NCBI RefSeq assembly: GCF_001509475.1
Contig: NZ_LLZG01000036.1
Location: forward strand, 84,059 to 148,058
Reading direction: 5' to 3'
DNA from: Streptomyces regalis
GTDB lineage: Bacteria > Actinomycetota > Actinomycetes > Streptomycetales > Streptomycetaceae
Length of the DNA: 64,000 nt
Of the stretch, positions 52,802 through 62,577 are shown in pieces. The notes below the pieces were generated by a model. It searched no databases, was not told the origin of the DNA, and was given only the letters and a program-made list of their open reading frames with translations. The position numbers were made by a program, and so were the translations under genes. The stretch's first letter is position 1. Each line of letters starts with the position of its first letter.

Positions 52802-52938
52802 GGCCCCGACCTGGAGTTCGACATAAATTCGGCGTAAATACGGCTTATGCTCGAAAAGTGCGTGTCGTGTATTAAGCCCCTCCTTACCCGGATAGTTTGC
52901 GATGACCGCTACACAGCTGACATGGACTGGGGCTGGGC

Positions 52939-53682
52939 ATGGCTGTCGATCCGTTGATCGAGCTGCGTGACGTCAACAAGTACTTCGGGGACCTGCATGT
53001 GCTGCAGGACATCAACCTCACCGTCGGCAGGGGGGAGGTGGTCGTCGTCATCGGCCCGTCGGGTTCGGGGAAGTCGACGCTGTGCCGGGCCATCAACCGG
53101 CTGGAGACCATCCAGTCCGGCACGATCATCCTGGACGGGCAGCCGCTGCCCGAGGAGGGCAAGGCCCTCGCGCGGCTGCGCGCCGAAGTCGGCATGGTCT
53201 TCCAGTCCTTCAACCTCTTCGCCCATAAAACGGTCCTGCAGAACGTCTCGCTGGGCCAGGTCAAGGTCCGCGGGCGCAAGAAGGAAGATGCCGAGAAGCG
53301 CTCCCGCGAACTCCTCGACCGCGTCGGCGTGGCCGACCAGGCGGACAAGTACCCGGCGCAGCTGTCCGGCGGCCAGCAGCAGCGCGTCGCCATCGCCCGG
53401 GCCCTCGCCATGGGACCCAAGGTGATGCTGTTCGACGAGCCCACCTCGGCGCTCGACCCCGAGATGATCAACGAGGTGCTCGAGGTCATGCGCCAACTCG
53501 CCCGCGACGGTATGACGATGATGGTCGTCACCCATGAGATGGGCTTCGCCCGCTCGGCCGCCAACCGCGTCGTGTTCATGGCCGACGGCCGCATCGTCGA
53601 GGACCGCACCCCCGACGAGTTCTTCACCAACCCCAGCAGCGAGCGTGCCCGGGACTTCCTCTCGAAGATCCTCCACCACTGA
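52939..53682 (+). CDS. gluA: Glutamate-type amino-acid ABC transporter ATP-binding protein
   Basis: A 247-residue ABC ATPase of the polar amino-acid uptake group, closest in feel to GluA. Walker A is IGPSGSGKSTLCRA, the Q loop FQSFNLFAHKTV, the signature LSGGQQQRVAIARAL, Walker B VMLFDEPTSALDP and the switch His in VVTHEMGF. The usual substrate-binding and permease genes (gluBCD order) do not follow; the next gene is unrelated and convergent. The AT-rich promoter (52820-52930) looks native, so the rest of the operon was probably lost. As it stands the ATPase would need permeases encoded elsewhere. Confidence 0.85.
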   Translation: MAVDPLIELRDVNKYFGDLHVLQDINLTVGRGEVVVVIGPSGSGKSTLCRAINRLETIQSGTIILDGQPLPEEGKALARLRAEVGMVFQSFNLFAHKTVLQNVSLGQVKVRGRKKEDAEKRSRELLDRVGVADQADKYPAQLSGGQQQRVAIARALAMGPKVMLFDEPTSALDPEMINEVLEVMRQLARDGMTMMVVTHEMGFARSAANRVVFMADGRIVEDRTPDEFFTNPSSERARDFLSKILHH

Positions 53683-53813
53683 GCGGGGAGTGCGACCCAT
53701 GCCGGGAGGAACGGCGTTTCTCCATGCCGGAATCCTCGCCGTGTCCGACCTCGACTACGATGTTCCGTCCGTCCCCAAGGCCGTGGAGGTGGCCCCGGCC
53801 GCGACCAGGGACG

Positions 53814-53872
53814 CTGCTGCCGGGTGGGGATCCCCCCACGGCCCCTGGACCAGGGGCGGCAGGGGGCAGCAG
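53814..53872. terminator. Complex hairpin between convergent genes
   Basis: Outer arms CTGCTGCC and GGCAGCAG enclose two further palindromes, GTGGGGATCCCCCCAC (53824-53839) and GCCCCTGGACCAGGGGC (53841-53857), giving a three-way or cruciform-like fold. It lies 132 bases after gluA and 36 before the stop of the convergent hydrolase. Confidence 0.6.
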
Positions 53873-53907
53873 TCACAGAGCCATACCCGCCCGGCGCCGG
53901 CCGGAGA

Positions 53908-55476
53908 TCACTGCTCGCGCAGTGGAATCGACACGTACGACGGGTCGTTCGCCGGTGAGGAGAAGGTCAGCCGCGCGCCGGACGGGTTGTGCTCGATGTA
54001 GAGCGGGTCGACCGTGTCGACGACCAGGGCGAGCCGGTGCCCTGCCGGGACGTCGTATGCCGTGGCGTACAGCTCCAGGTCGACGCCGAACGGCTTTCCG
54101 GGCGTACGTCCGTGGAAGGTGTACGGCGCGTTGCTGACCAGCTTGCCGAGGCCGAGCGGGCCCACGTCGTACAGGTAGGCGACGAGGGTGCCGCTCTCCT
54201 TGGTCGGGGTGATCGTGGTGTGCAACTTCGCCGTGCCGCGCACGCGTTGGGCCGTGGCGTACTTCCCGGACTGCCAGACGCCCGCCCAGAGCCGGGGGAT
54301 CAGCGGGATCGAGGTCATCGGGGGCAGTTGGGCCACCTGGTCGAGGATGCTGGACAGGAAGACGATCCCGCCGTCCGCGCCCGAGTTGACGTTCGTGTGG
54401 ATGGTGGTCGTTCCGGCGAGGGCGATCTTCTTGTTCGTCGCGCCGACCGACTTCCAGTCCGGGTAGCCCTCGTAGCCGCCCGCGGAACGGGACTTGAGCT
54501 GGACGGGCAGCTCGCCGTTGATGCCGTTGTCCTCGCCCTTGAGGTAGTGGTCGAACCAGCGCTCGGTGTCCGTCCACACGTCGTTGGGCAGGCCGAACAG
54601 ACCGGTCAGCTCGGGGGTGGCGTGGTCGCCGGGACGGAACTCCAGCCGCTTGGGGCCGGTCAGCTTCTCGTAGAAGTCCGCGTACTGGTTGGGCGGGAAG
54701 ACCGTGTCGCCCCAGGCGTTGGCCATCATGACCGCGGCGCCGTTCTTGTTCAGTTGGTCCACGTATGTGGCGGCCGAACGTTTCTTCCCCCAGTTGATCA
54801 TGTCCTGTTCCTTGGACAGGTTGGAGGCGTAGAAGTCGTTGAAGATCTGCCGGAGTTCGGCGCTCTGGCGGCCGGTGACCAGGCTTGCGCCGTCCAGCAG
54901 CGCGCCGGCCTGGACGTGCTGGGTGCGGCCGGAGTAGATCGAGCCGATGAGGTCGGCCCAGCCGCTGAGGGCGGCGACCGCCCTGACCCGTTTGTCGTGC
55001 GCGGCGGTCAGCAGGCTGATGCCGGCGCCGTACGAGACGCCCGCCATGCCGATGTGCCCCGCGTCGGCCGGGGTGTTGGCGAGCGCCCAGTCGATGACCC
55101 TGGACGCGTCGGCTATGTCGGGCGGGCCCGCCACTTCTATCTCGCCGCCCGACTGCCAGAAGCCGCGCACGTTGTAAGTCACCACGATGTAGTCCGAGTT
55201 GGCGAGCTTCTGGGCCTGTGCGACGTACTCGATCTGGGGCAGGCCCCAGCTCGTGGGCAGCACGAGCAGCGGGTAGCGGCGGCTGCCGTCGGCGCCGGCC
55301 GGCGTGATGACGTTCGCCTTGAGGGTGGTGCCGCCGTCGCCGGTGATGTCGACGAAGCGGACGCCGTTCGTGGCCGCTTGTGCGGCGGGGGCGGCACCGA
55401 GGGCGCTACCGGCGATCAGAGTCGCGGAAACGGCGCCCACGGCGGTCGTACGCAGGGCCTTGCGATGGTGTCCCAC
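53908..55476 (-). CDS. Secreted CocE/NonD-type (Xaa-Pro dipeptidyl-peptidase-like) hydrolase
   Basis: A 522-residue exported hydrolase. The signal peptide is MGHHRKALRTTAVGAVSATL to AAQAA. The alpha/beta domain has TYNVRGFWQSGGEIE, the nucleophile elbow GHIGMAGVSYGAGISLL, and ANAWGDTVFP and RPGDHATPEL for acid and His. The C-terminal jelly-roll domain (about 340-520) has TLVAYLYDVGPLG and PAGHRLALVVDTVDPLY, as in the PepX C-terminal domain. It should cleave acyl or prolyl bonds outside the cell. TTACCG-N12-CGGTAA palindromes lie in its promoter. Confidence 0.85.
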   Translation of the reverse strand: MGHHRKALRTTAVGAVSATLIAGSALGAAPAAQAATNGVRFVDITGDGGTTLKANVITPAGADGSRRYPLLVLPTSWGLPQIEYVAQAQKLANSDYIVVTYNVRGFWQSGGEIEVAGPPDIADASRVIDWALANTPADAGHIGMAGVSYGAGISLLTAAHDKRVRAVAALSGWADLIGSIYSGRTQHVQAGALLDGASLVTGRQSAELRQIFNDFYASNLSKEQDMINWGKKRSAATYVDQLNKNGAAVMMANAWGDTVFPPNQYADFYEKLTGPKRLEFRPGDHATPELTGLFGLPNDVWTDTERWFDHYLKGEDNGINGELPVQLKSRSAGGYEGYPDWKSVGATNKKIALAGTTTIHTNVNSGADGGIVFLSSILDQVAQLPPMTSIPLIPRLWAGVWQSGKYATAQRVRGTAKLHTTITPTKESGTLVAYLYDVGPLGLGKLVSNAPYTFHGRTPGKPFGVDLELYATAYDVPAGHRLALVVDTVDPLYIEHNPSGARLTFSSPANDPSYVSIPLREQ

Positions 55477-55530
55477 GGGTCACTCCTCACTCGTGTCAGT
55501 GCAAAGTGACCGAACGGTAACCGGGGCCCC

Positions 55531-55554
55531 TTACCGCAAGTAACCCGTCGGTAA
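55531..55554. promoter_or_regulatory. Candidate operator upstream of CocE-like hydrolase
   Basis: TTACCG-N12-CGGTAA, with further GTAAC and GTTAC half-sites on both sides (55508-55570). The cluster lies 55-80 bases upstream of the hydrolase start. No regulator gene is adjacent. Confidence 0.45.
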
Positions 55555-55592
55555 GTTACGTGCCAGTAACGATTAGTGGAATGTGAGGAACC

Positions 55593-56351
55593 TCAGGAGG
55601 CACGGTGGGTATTGCGAGGAGCCGCCGGTGCCGGCAGCGGTGCCTGCGCCGCCCTGGTGACGTCCGCGACCAGCTCCACGACATCAGGGCCGTACGCCTG
55701 CGAGTTGACCACCTTCAGCAGCAGGACGAAGGAGCTGTTGCCGTACTTGCGGGTCAGTCGCTCGTGGTTGCGGGCGAGGTAGCGGGTGGCGGCCTGGTTG
55801 GTGATCGAGGTCTGGCCGCAGAAGAGGAAGACGGGGCGGGTGCCGTGGCTCTGGTCGACGGTGAGCCGGGCGAGCAGCGCGTACTCTTCCTTGCCGACCT
55901 CCACCCGGTAGCGCTCGGAGCCGACCTGCAGGGCACCCCGGTCCGGACCGGGTTCGGTGTCGACGTTCACCCGCACTCCTGGCAGCAGGGAGGCCAGGTG
56001 CGCCGTCATGCGGCGGTTCGACGCCGGGCCGCCGACGCAGAACTCGGTGCGCTCCCCGAAGCCCTGGCGTGCCGCGTCGTGCGGGACGATCTGGGCGTGG
56101 GCGTTGCAGTCCTTGATGAGGGCGGCGAGTTCGAGGAGCGCGAACACGTCGTAGCGCATCACCGTCAGCTCGGGTCCGCCGGCCCCGCGGTTGACCACCA
56201 GCAGGGACTCGGCGTTGTCGGGCAGCCCGAAGAAGGCCTGCTTGCGGCGGAGCTTCCGCTTCCACAGGTACGTACGGGCGATCCAGCCCAGCGCGGCACT
56301 GATGGCCGCCGCGACCACGCCCAGCACGATGTTGCGCACGTCGTCATTCAT
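55593..56351 (-). CDS. Membrane-anchored protein of unknown function
   Basis: A 252-residue protein. One N-terminal helix (NIVLGVVAAAISAALGWIAR) and a basic stop (KRKLRRKQ) anchor it with the bulk in the cytoplasm. The domain reads ESLLVVNRGAGGPELTVMRY, DVFALLELAALIKDCNAHAQ, FCVGGPASNRRMTAHLASLL, and later RPVFLFCGQTSITNQAATRY and LARNHERLTRKYGN. The FCVGGPASN and FLFCGQTS segments look like nucleotide- or ligand-binding loops in a Rossmann-like fold. I do not recognise a named family. Confidence 0.7.
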   Translation of the reverse strand: MNDDVRNIVLGVVAAAISAALGWIARTYLWKRKLRRKQAFFGLPDNAESLLVVNRGAGGPELTVMRYDVFALLELAALIKDCNAHAQIVPHDAARQGFGERTEFCVGGPASNRRMTAHLASLLPGVRVNVDTEPGPDRGALQVGSERYRVEVGKEEYALLARLTVDQSHGTRPVFLFCGQTSITNQAATRYLARNHERLTRKYGNSSFVLLLKVVNSQAYGPDVVELVADVTRAAQAPLPAPAAPRNTHRAS

Positions 56352-56468
56352 GGGCGCGCATGGTAGCGGGCGAACGCAAACCGTTGTTCGAGACGGGAGT
56401 CCGCGCGCTCCTGACGAGGGCATGGCGATCGATTAGGCTGCGCCAACAGCCCTTGACTGGAGGTGCGG

Positions 56469-58268
56469 ATGCGTCGCCGTGTCGCACGGAAACTGTCGGT
56501 CCTGGCGGTCTCGGCCGCCGTGGTGTCGGTGGGAGCGGCGGCGCCACCCGCCGCGCAGAGCAGTCCCGCCGAGAAGGTCCCCGTCGCCGTCGGCTACGGC
56601 GGCGCGGTGTCGAGCGTCGACGCGGACGCCTCCGCGGCCGGCATCGAGGTCCTGAAGAAGGGCGGCAACGCCGTCGACGCCGCCGTGGCCACGGCGGCCG
56701 CGCTCGGCGTGACCGAGCCCTACTCCGCCGGCATCGGCGGAGGCGGCTACTTCGTCTACTACGACGCCAAGTCCCGCACGGTGCAGACCATCGACGGCCG
56801 CGAGACCGCGCCGCTGTCCGCCGACTCCGACCTGTTCGTGGAGAACGGCGCGGCGATCCCGTTCGCCGAGGCCGTCAGCAGCGGCCTCAGCGTCGGGACT
56901 CCGGGTACGCCCGTCACCTGGCAGAAGGCGCTCGACAAGTGGGGCAGCAGGGGACTGGGCACCCTGTTGAAGCCCGCCGAGCGGCTAGCCCGGGACGGCT
57001 TCGTCGTCGACGACACCTTCCGCGCGCAGACCGCCGCGAACGAGACCCGGTTCCGCTACTTCCCGGACACCGCGAAGCTGTTCCTGCCCAACGGGGCCCT
57101 CCCGGTCGTCGGCTCCACCTTCAAGAACCCCGATCTCGCCCGCACCTACGCGGAGTTGGCGAAGAAGGGCGTCGGCGCGCTCTACCGGGGCGACATCGCC
57201 CAGGACATCGTCGACACGGTCAACAAGCCGCCCGTGGACCCGGGTTCCGGCTGGAACGCCCGCCCCGGCGACCTGACAGCCAAGGACCTGGCCGCCTACC
57301 GCGTCAAGTCCCAGGCGCCCACAAAGACCTCGTACCGCGGTTTCGGCGTCTACTCCATGGCGCCCTCCTCCTCCGGCGGCACCACGGTCGGCGAGGCCCT
57401 CAACATCCTGGAGAGCACGGACCTGTCGAAGGCGAGCGAGGCCCGGTACCTGCACCGCTACATCGAGGCCAGCCGCATCGCCTTCGCCGACCGCGGGCGC
57501 TGGGTCGGCGACCCGGCCTTCGAGGACGTACCGACGAAGGAACTGCTGTCGCAGCGGTACGCCGACTCGCGGGAGTGCCTGATCAAGGACGACGCGGTGC
57601 TGACGAGCCCGGTCGCGCCGGGCGACCCGCGCAACCCGGCGGCCTGCGACGCGAGTGGCACGGCGGCGCCGACCACGTACGAGGGCGACAGCACCACCCA
57701 CCTCACGGCGGCCGACAAGTGGGGCAACGTCGTCGCGTACACCCTCACCATCGAGCAGACCGGCGGCAGTGGCATCACCGTCCCGGGCCGTGGCTTCATC
57801 CTCAACAACGAGCTGACGGACTTCTCCTTCACCCCGGCGAGCCCGGCCGTCCACGACCCGAACCTGCCGGGGCCGGGCAAGCGCCCGCGCTCCTCGATGT
57901 CACCGACGATCGTCCTCGACCAGCACAACAAGCCGGTCGTGGCGCTCGGTTCGCCCGGTGGCGCCACCATCATCACGACCGTGCTGCAGACGCTGACCGG
58001 GTTCCTGGACCGCGGGCTGCCGCTGGTCGACGCGATTGCCGCACCGCGTGCCAGTCAGCGCAACCAGACCACCACCGAGCTCGAACCGGGCCTGTGGAAC
58101 AGTCCGTTGAAGGCTCAGCTGGAAGCGATCGGGCACGGCTTCCGGCAGAACCCCGAGATCGGCGCGACGGCCGGTGTGCAGCGGCTGCCGGGCGGCAAGT
58201 GGCTGGCCGCAGCCGAGACGGTACGGCGGGGCGGCGGCTCGGCGATGGTGGTGCACCCGGCGCCGTAG
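56469..58268 (+). CDS. ggt: Gamma-glutamyltransferase
   Basis: A 599-residue exported GGT that splits glutathione and transfers gamma-glutamyl groups. A signal peptide (MRRRVARKLSVLAVSAAVVS) leads to AVSSVDADASAAGIEVLKKG and GNAVDAAVATAAALGVTEPY. GIGGGGYFVYYD and the active-site Arg/Asp in IDGRETAP follow. The self-cleavage and catalytic Thr is in EGDSTTHLTAADKWGNVVAY, and PGRGFILNNELTDFS and GSPGGATIITT are in the small subunit. The ATG at 56469 has GGAGG 6 bases upstream. It is a monocistronic unit followed closely by a convergent Clp gene. Confidence 0.95.
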   Translation: MRRRVARKLSVLAVSAAVVSVGAAAPPAAQSSPAEKVPVAVGYGGAVSSVDADASAAGIEVLKKGGNAVDAAVATAAALGVTEPYSAGIGGGGYFVYYDAKSRTVQTIDGRETAPLSADSDLFVENGAAIPFAEAVSSGLSVGTPGTPVTWQKALDKWGSRGLGTLLKPAERLARDGFVVDDTFRAQTAANETRFRYFPDTAKLFLPNGALPVVGSTFKNPDLARTYAELAKKGVGALYRGDIAQDIVDTVNKPPVDPGSGWNARPGDLTAKDLAAYRVKSQAPTKTSYRGFGVYSMAPSSSGGTTVGEALNILESTDLSKASEARYLHRYIEASRIAFADRGRWVGDPAFEDVPTKELLSQRYADSRECLIKDDAVLTSPVAPGDPRNPAACDASGTAAPTTYEGDSTTHLTAADKWGNVVAYTLTIEQTGGSGITVPGRGFILNNELTDFSFTPASPAVHDPNLPGPGKRPRSSMSPTIVLDQHNKPVVALGSPGGATIITTVLQTLTGFLDRGLPLVDAIAAPRASQRNQTTTELEPGLWNSPLKAQLEAIGHGFRQNPEIGATAGVQRLPGGKWLAAAETVRRGGGSAMVVHPAP

Positions 58269-58307
58269 GCCCTGCCGCCTCACCCCACCCGGTTCGCAGC
58301 ACCCGGT

Positions 58308-60860
<2,553 letters not shown>

Positions 60861-61175
60861 GGCGTTCCCATCCGGCGTCCCTGCGCGGGCAGGGTCGCCC
60901 TCGCTGCTCGACGTGCCGGGGCCGGGTAACCCGGTTCGGGCTCGCTCATGCCACGATGGCACGTTCCGGCTCGGGGGGCATGTGCAGGAACCCCCGGGCT
61001 CCAGTCGCTTCCCACCGCTTGCGGCGGTCGGGTGCGCGTGGCAGGGCGCGGCTGGCGTCCGCAGGCGGCGCTGCGGCCGCGGGGCGGGCGAGCAGGGCCC
61101 AGGTCAGGATCGCGTCTGGTGAGGGCGACGCGGAGCGCTCGTAGGGCAGCCCGGCGAGCCAGGCAAGGAATGTTC
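60861..61175. other. Clp promoter region and possible gene remnant
   Basis: The first 90 bases should hold the Clp promoter; no HAIR-type (CTTGAGT) or ClgR-type site was seen. On the minus strand from about 61160 to 60946 an open stretch reads FLAWLAGLPYERSASPSPDA and then ILTWALLARP, ending PPEPERAIVA. It may be the tail of a small gene whose start was removed when the MITE-like element at 61176 inserted, but no family is recognised. Confidence 0.35.
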
Positions 61176-61339
61176 CCAGGGCCTGTCCGACAATTCCCGT
61201 CGTCCGCCCGGAGGGCGGGCCCCGCGGCGTCATGGGCGAGGAGCCACGTGGGCGGTTCGGCAACGCGGCTGGGGGTCCCCCTCTGGGGAGTGCGAGCCAG
61301 ACGCCGCGGGGCAGGCGGGAATTGTCAGACAGACCCTCG
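61176..61339. mobile_element. MITE-like element 3
   Basis: A 156-bp element (61180-61335) with ends GGCCTGTCCGACAATTCCCG and, at the right, the complement with two changes. It shares the first 50 and last 25 bases with element 1 and its centre (CAACGCGGCTGGGG, CCCTCTGGGG) with element 2, so it links the two. Flanks are CCAG and CTCG, each one change from CTAG. It ends 7 bases before the stop of the map gene on the minus strand. Confidence 0.75.
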
Positions 61340-61342
61340 GTG

Positions 61343-62119
61343 TCAGAGGGCTTCCCGGGCGGTGAGAACGCGCGGTCCCGCGTCGGTGATCGCCACCGTG
61401 TGCTCCATGTGCGCCGCCCGGGAGCCGTCGTTGGTGCGCAGGGTCCAGCCGTCCGGGGCCGCGTGGTAGCCGTCCTTGCCGCTCGCGATGAGCATCGGCT
61501 CGATGGCGAGGACCAGGCCGTGCCGCAGCGGCATGCCCCGGCCCGGGCGGCCCTCGTTCGGCACCCCCGGATCCTCGTGCATCTTGCGGCCGATGCCGTG
61601 TCCGCCGAAACCGTCCGGGATGCCGTACCCGGCGGCCCGGCACACGGAGCCGATCGCGTGCGCGATGTCGCCGATGCGGTTGCCGACCACGGCCGCCTCG
61701 ATGCCGGCCGCCAGCGCCCGCTGCGCCGTCTCGACCAGGCGTACGTCGGCGGGGCGCGCCCGGCCGACCGTGAAGCTGATCGCCGAGTCGCCCGCCCAGC
61801 CGCCCAGTTCGGCGCCGCAGTCGATGGACACCAGGTCGCCGTCCCGCAGGCGGTACTTGGTCGGGATGCCGTGCACGATCGCGTCGTTCACCGAGGCGCA
61901 GATGACGGCGGGGAAGGGGGTGGGGGCGAAGGAGGGCCGATAGCCGAGGAAGGGGGAGGTCGCGCCCGCGGCGCGGAGCACCTCACGTGCCACCTCGTCC
62001 AGCTCCAGCAGGGAAACCCCCACGTCAGCGGCCTTGCGTACGGCTGTGAGGGCTTGGCCTACGACCTGCCCGGCCGCATACATCTCATCGATCGACGTGT
62101 CCGTCTTCAGTTCCACCAT
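61343..62119 (-). CDS. map: Type I methionine aminopeptidase
   Basis: A 258-residue enzyme that removes the initiator Met. All five metal ligands are visible: Asp in DGDLVSIDCGAELGGW and in GDSAISF, His in GGHGIGRKMHEDPGVPN, Glu in LVLAIEPML and Glu in AAHMEHTVA. The substrate His lies in NDAIVHGIP. The start is short, without a zinc-finger extension. It is a stand-alone copy, separate from the ribosomal-protein operon in which the housekeeping gene is normally found, and divergent from a small XRE regulator, so it may be conditionally expressed. Confidence 0.95.
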   Translation of the reverse strand: MVELKTDTSIDEMYAAGQVVGQALTAVRKAADVGVSLLELDEVAREVLRAAGATSPFLGYRPSFAPTPFPAVICASVNDAIVHGIPTKYRLRDGDLVSIDCGAELGGWAGDSAISFTVGRARPADVRLVETAQRALAAGIEAAVVGNRIGDIAHAIGSVCRAAGYGIPDGFGGHGIGRKMHEDPGVPNEGRPGRGMPLRHGLVLAIEPMLIASGKDGYHAAPDGWTLRTNDGSRAAHMEHTVAITDAGPRVLTAREAL

Positions 62120-62129
62120 GCCAATTACT

Positions 62130-62139
62130 ATACCGGTAT
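62130..62139. promoter_or_regulatory. Palindromic box in map/XRE divergent promoter
   Basis: ATACCGGTAT, a perfect 10-bp palindrome in an unusually AT-rich 65-base gap (AATTACT before, TTAAAT after). A GCGGTAT half-site lies 28 bases to the right. It is a likely site for the adjacent XRE protein. Confidence 0.5.
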
Positions 62140-62184
62140 TTAAATGGGGGTCGGCTGGGCGGGTGCGGTATTAGAATGGGCGCC

Positions 62185-62445
62185 ATGGTGCGCACCCCTC
62201 TCACCCCCGAAGAGCGTGAACGCGGCGAGCGGCTCGGCCGGCTGCTCCGTGAGGCGCGCGGCGGCCGCAGCATGGTGGAGGTCGCGGCGAGCGCCGGCAT
62301 CTCCGCCGAGACGCTGCGCAAGATCGAGACCGGCCGGGCGCCGACCCCGGCCTTCTTCACGGTGGCTGCGCTGGCGCACGCCCTCGGTCTGTCGATGGAC
62401 GAACTGGCCGGGCGCTGCACACCGGTTGTGGAGGTCGCCGCCTGA
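62185..62445 (+). CDS. Small XRE-family (HTH) regulator
   Basis: An 86-residue single-domain helix-turn-helix protein, MVRTPLTPEERERGERLGRL. The HTH is LREARGGRSMVEVAASAGIS then AETLRKIETGRAPTPAFFTV, with the XRE-type ETLRKIETGR recognition helix, and the tail is VAALAHALGLSMDELAGRC. An ATG three codons earlier (62176) is an alternative start. It is divergent from map across the ATACCGGTAT palindrome and probably represses it and itself. Confidence 0.85.
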   Translation: MVRTPLTPEERERGERLGRLLREARGGRSMVEVAASAGISAETLRKIETGRAPTPAFFTVAALAHALGLSMDELAGRCTPVVEVAA

Positions 62446-62577
62446 CGGGCGCGCACGTCACGTTCCGGCAGCTGCGGCGCACTCTGCGTCCATTCGGAAA
62501 ACTCCCCGTAGCCCATTCGTAACATGACTGGTGTTGCCTAACGGACCGGAGCACTCCGGTCTGGCGGGAGTTGGGCG

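Noticed and set aside
60861..60960. Heat-shock HAIR or ClgR site in front of the ClpC-like gene
   Set aside because: Neither CTTGAGT inverted pairs nor a GTTCGC/GCGAAC pair with proper spacing could be seen.
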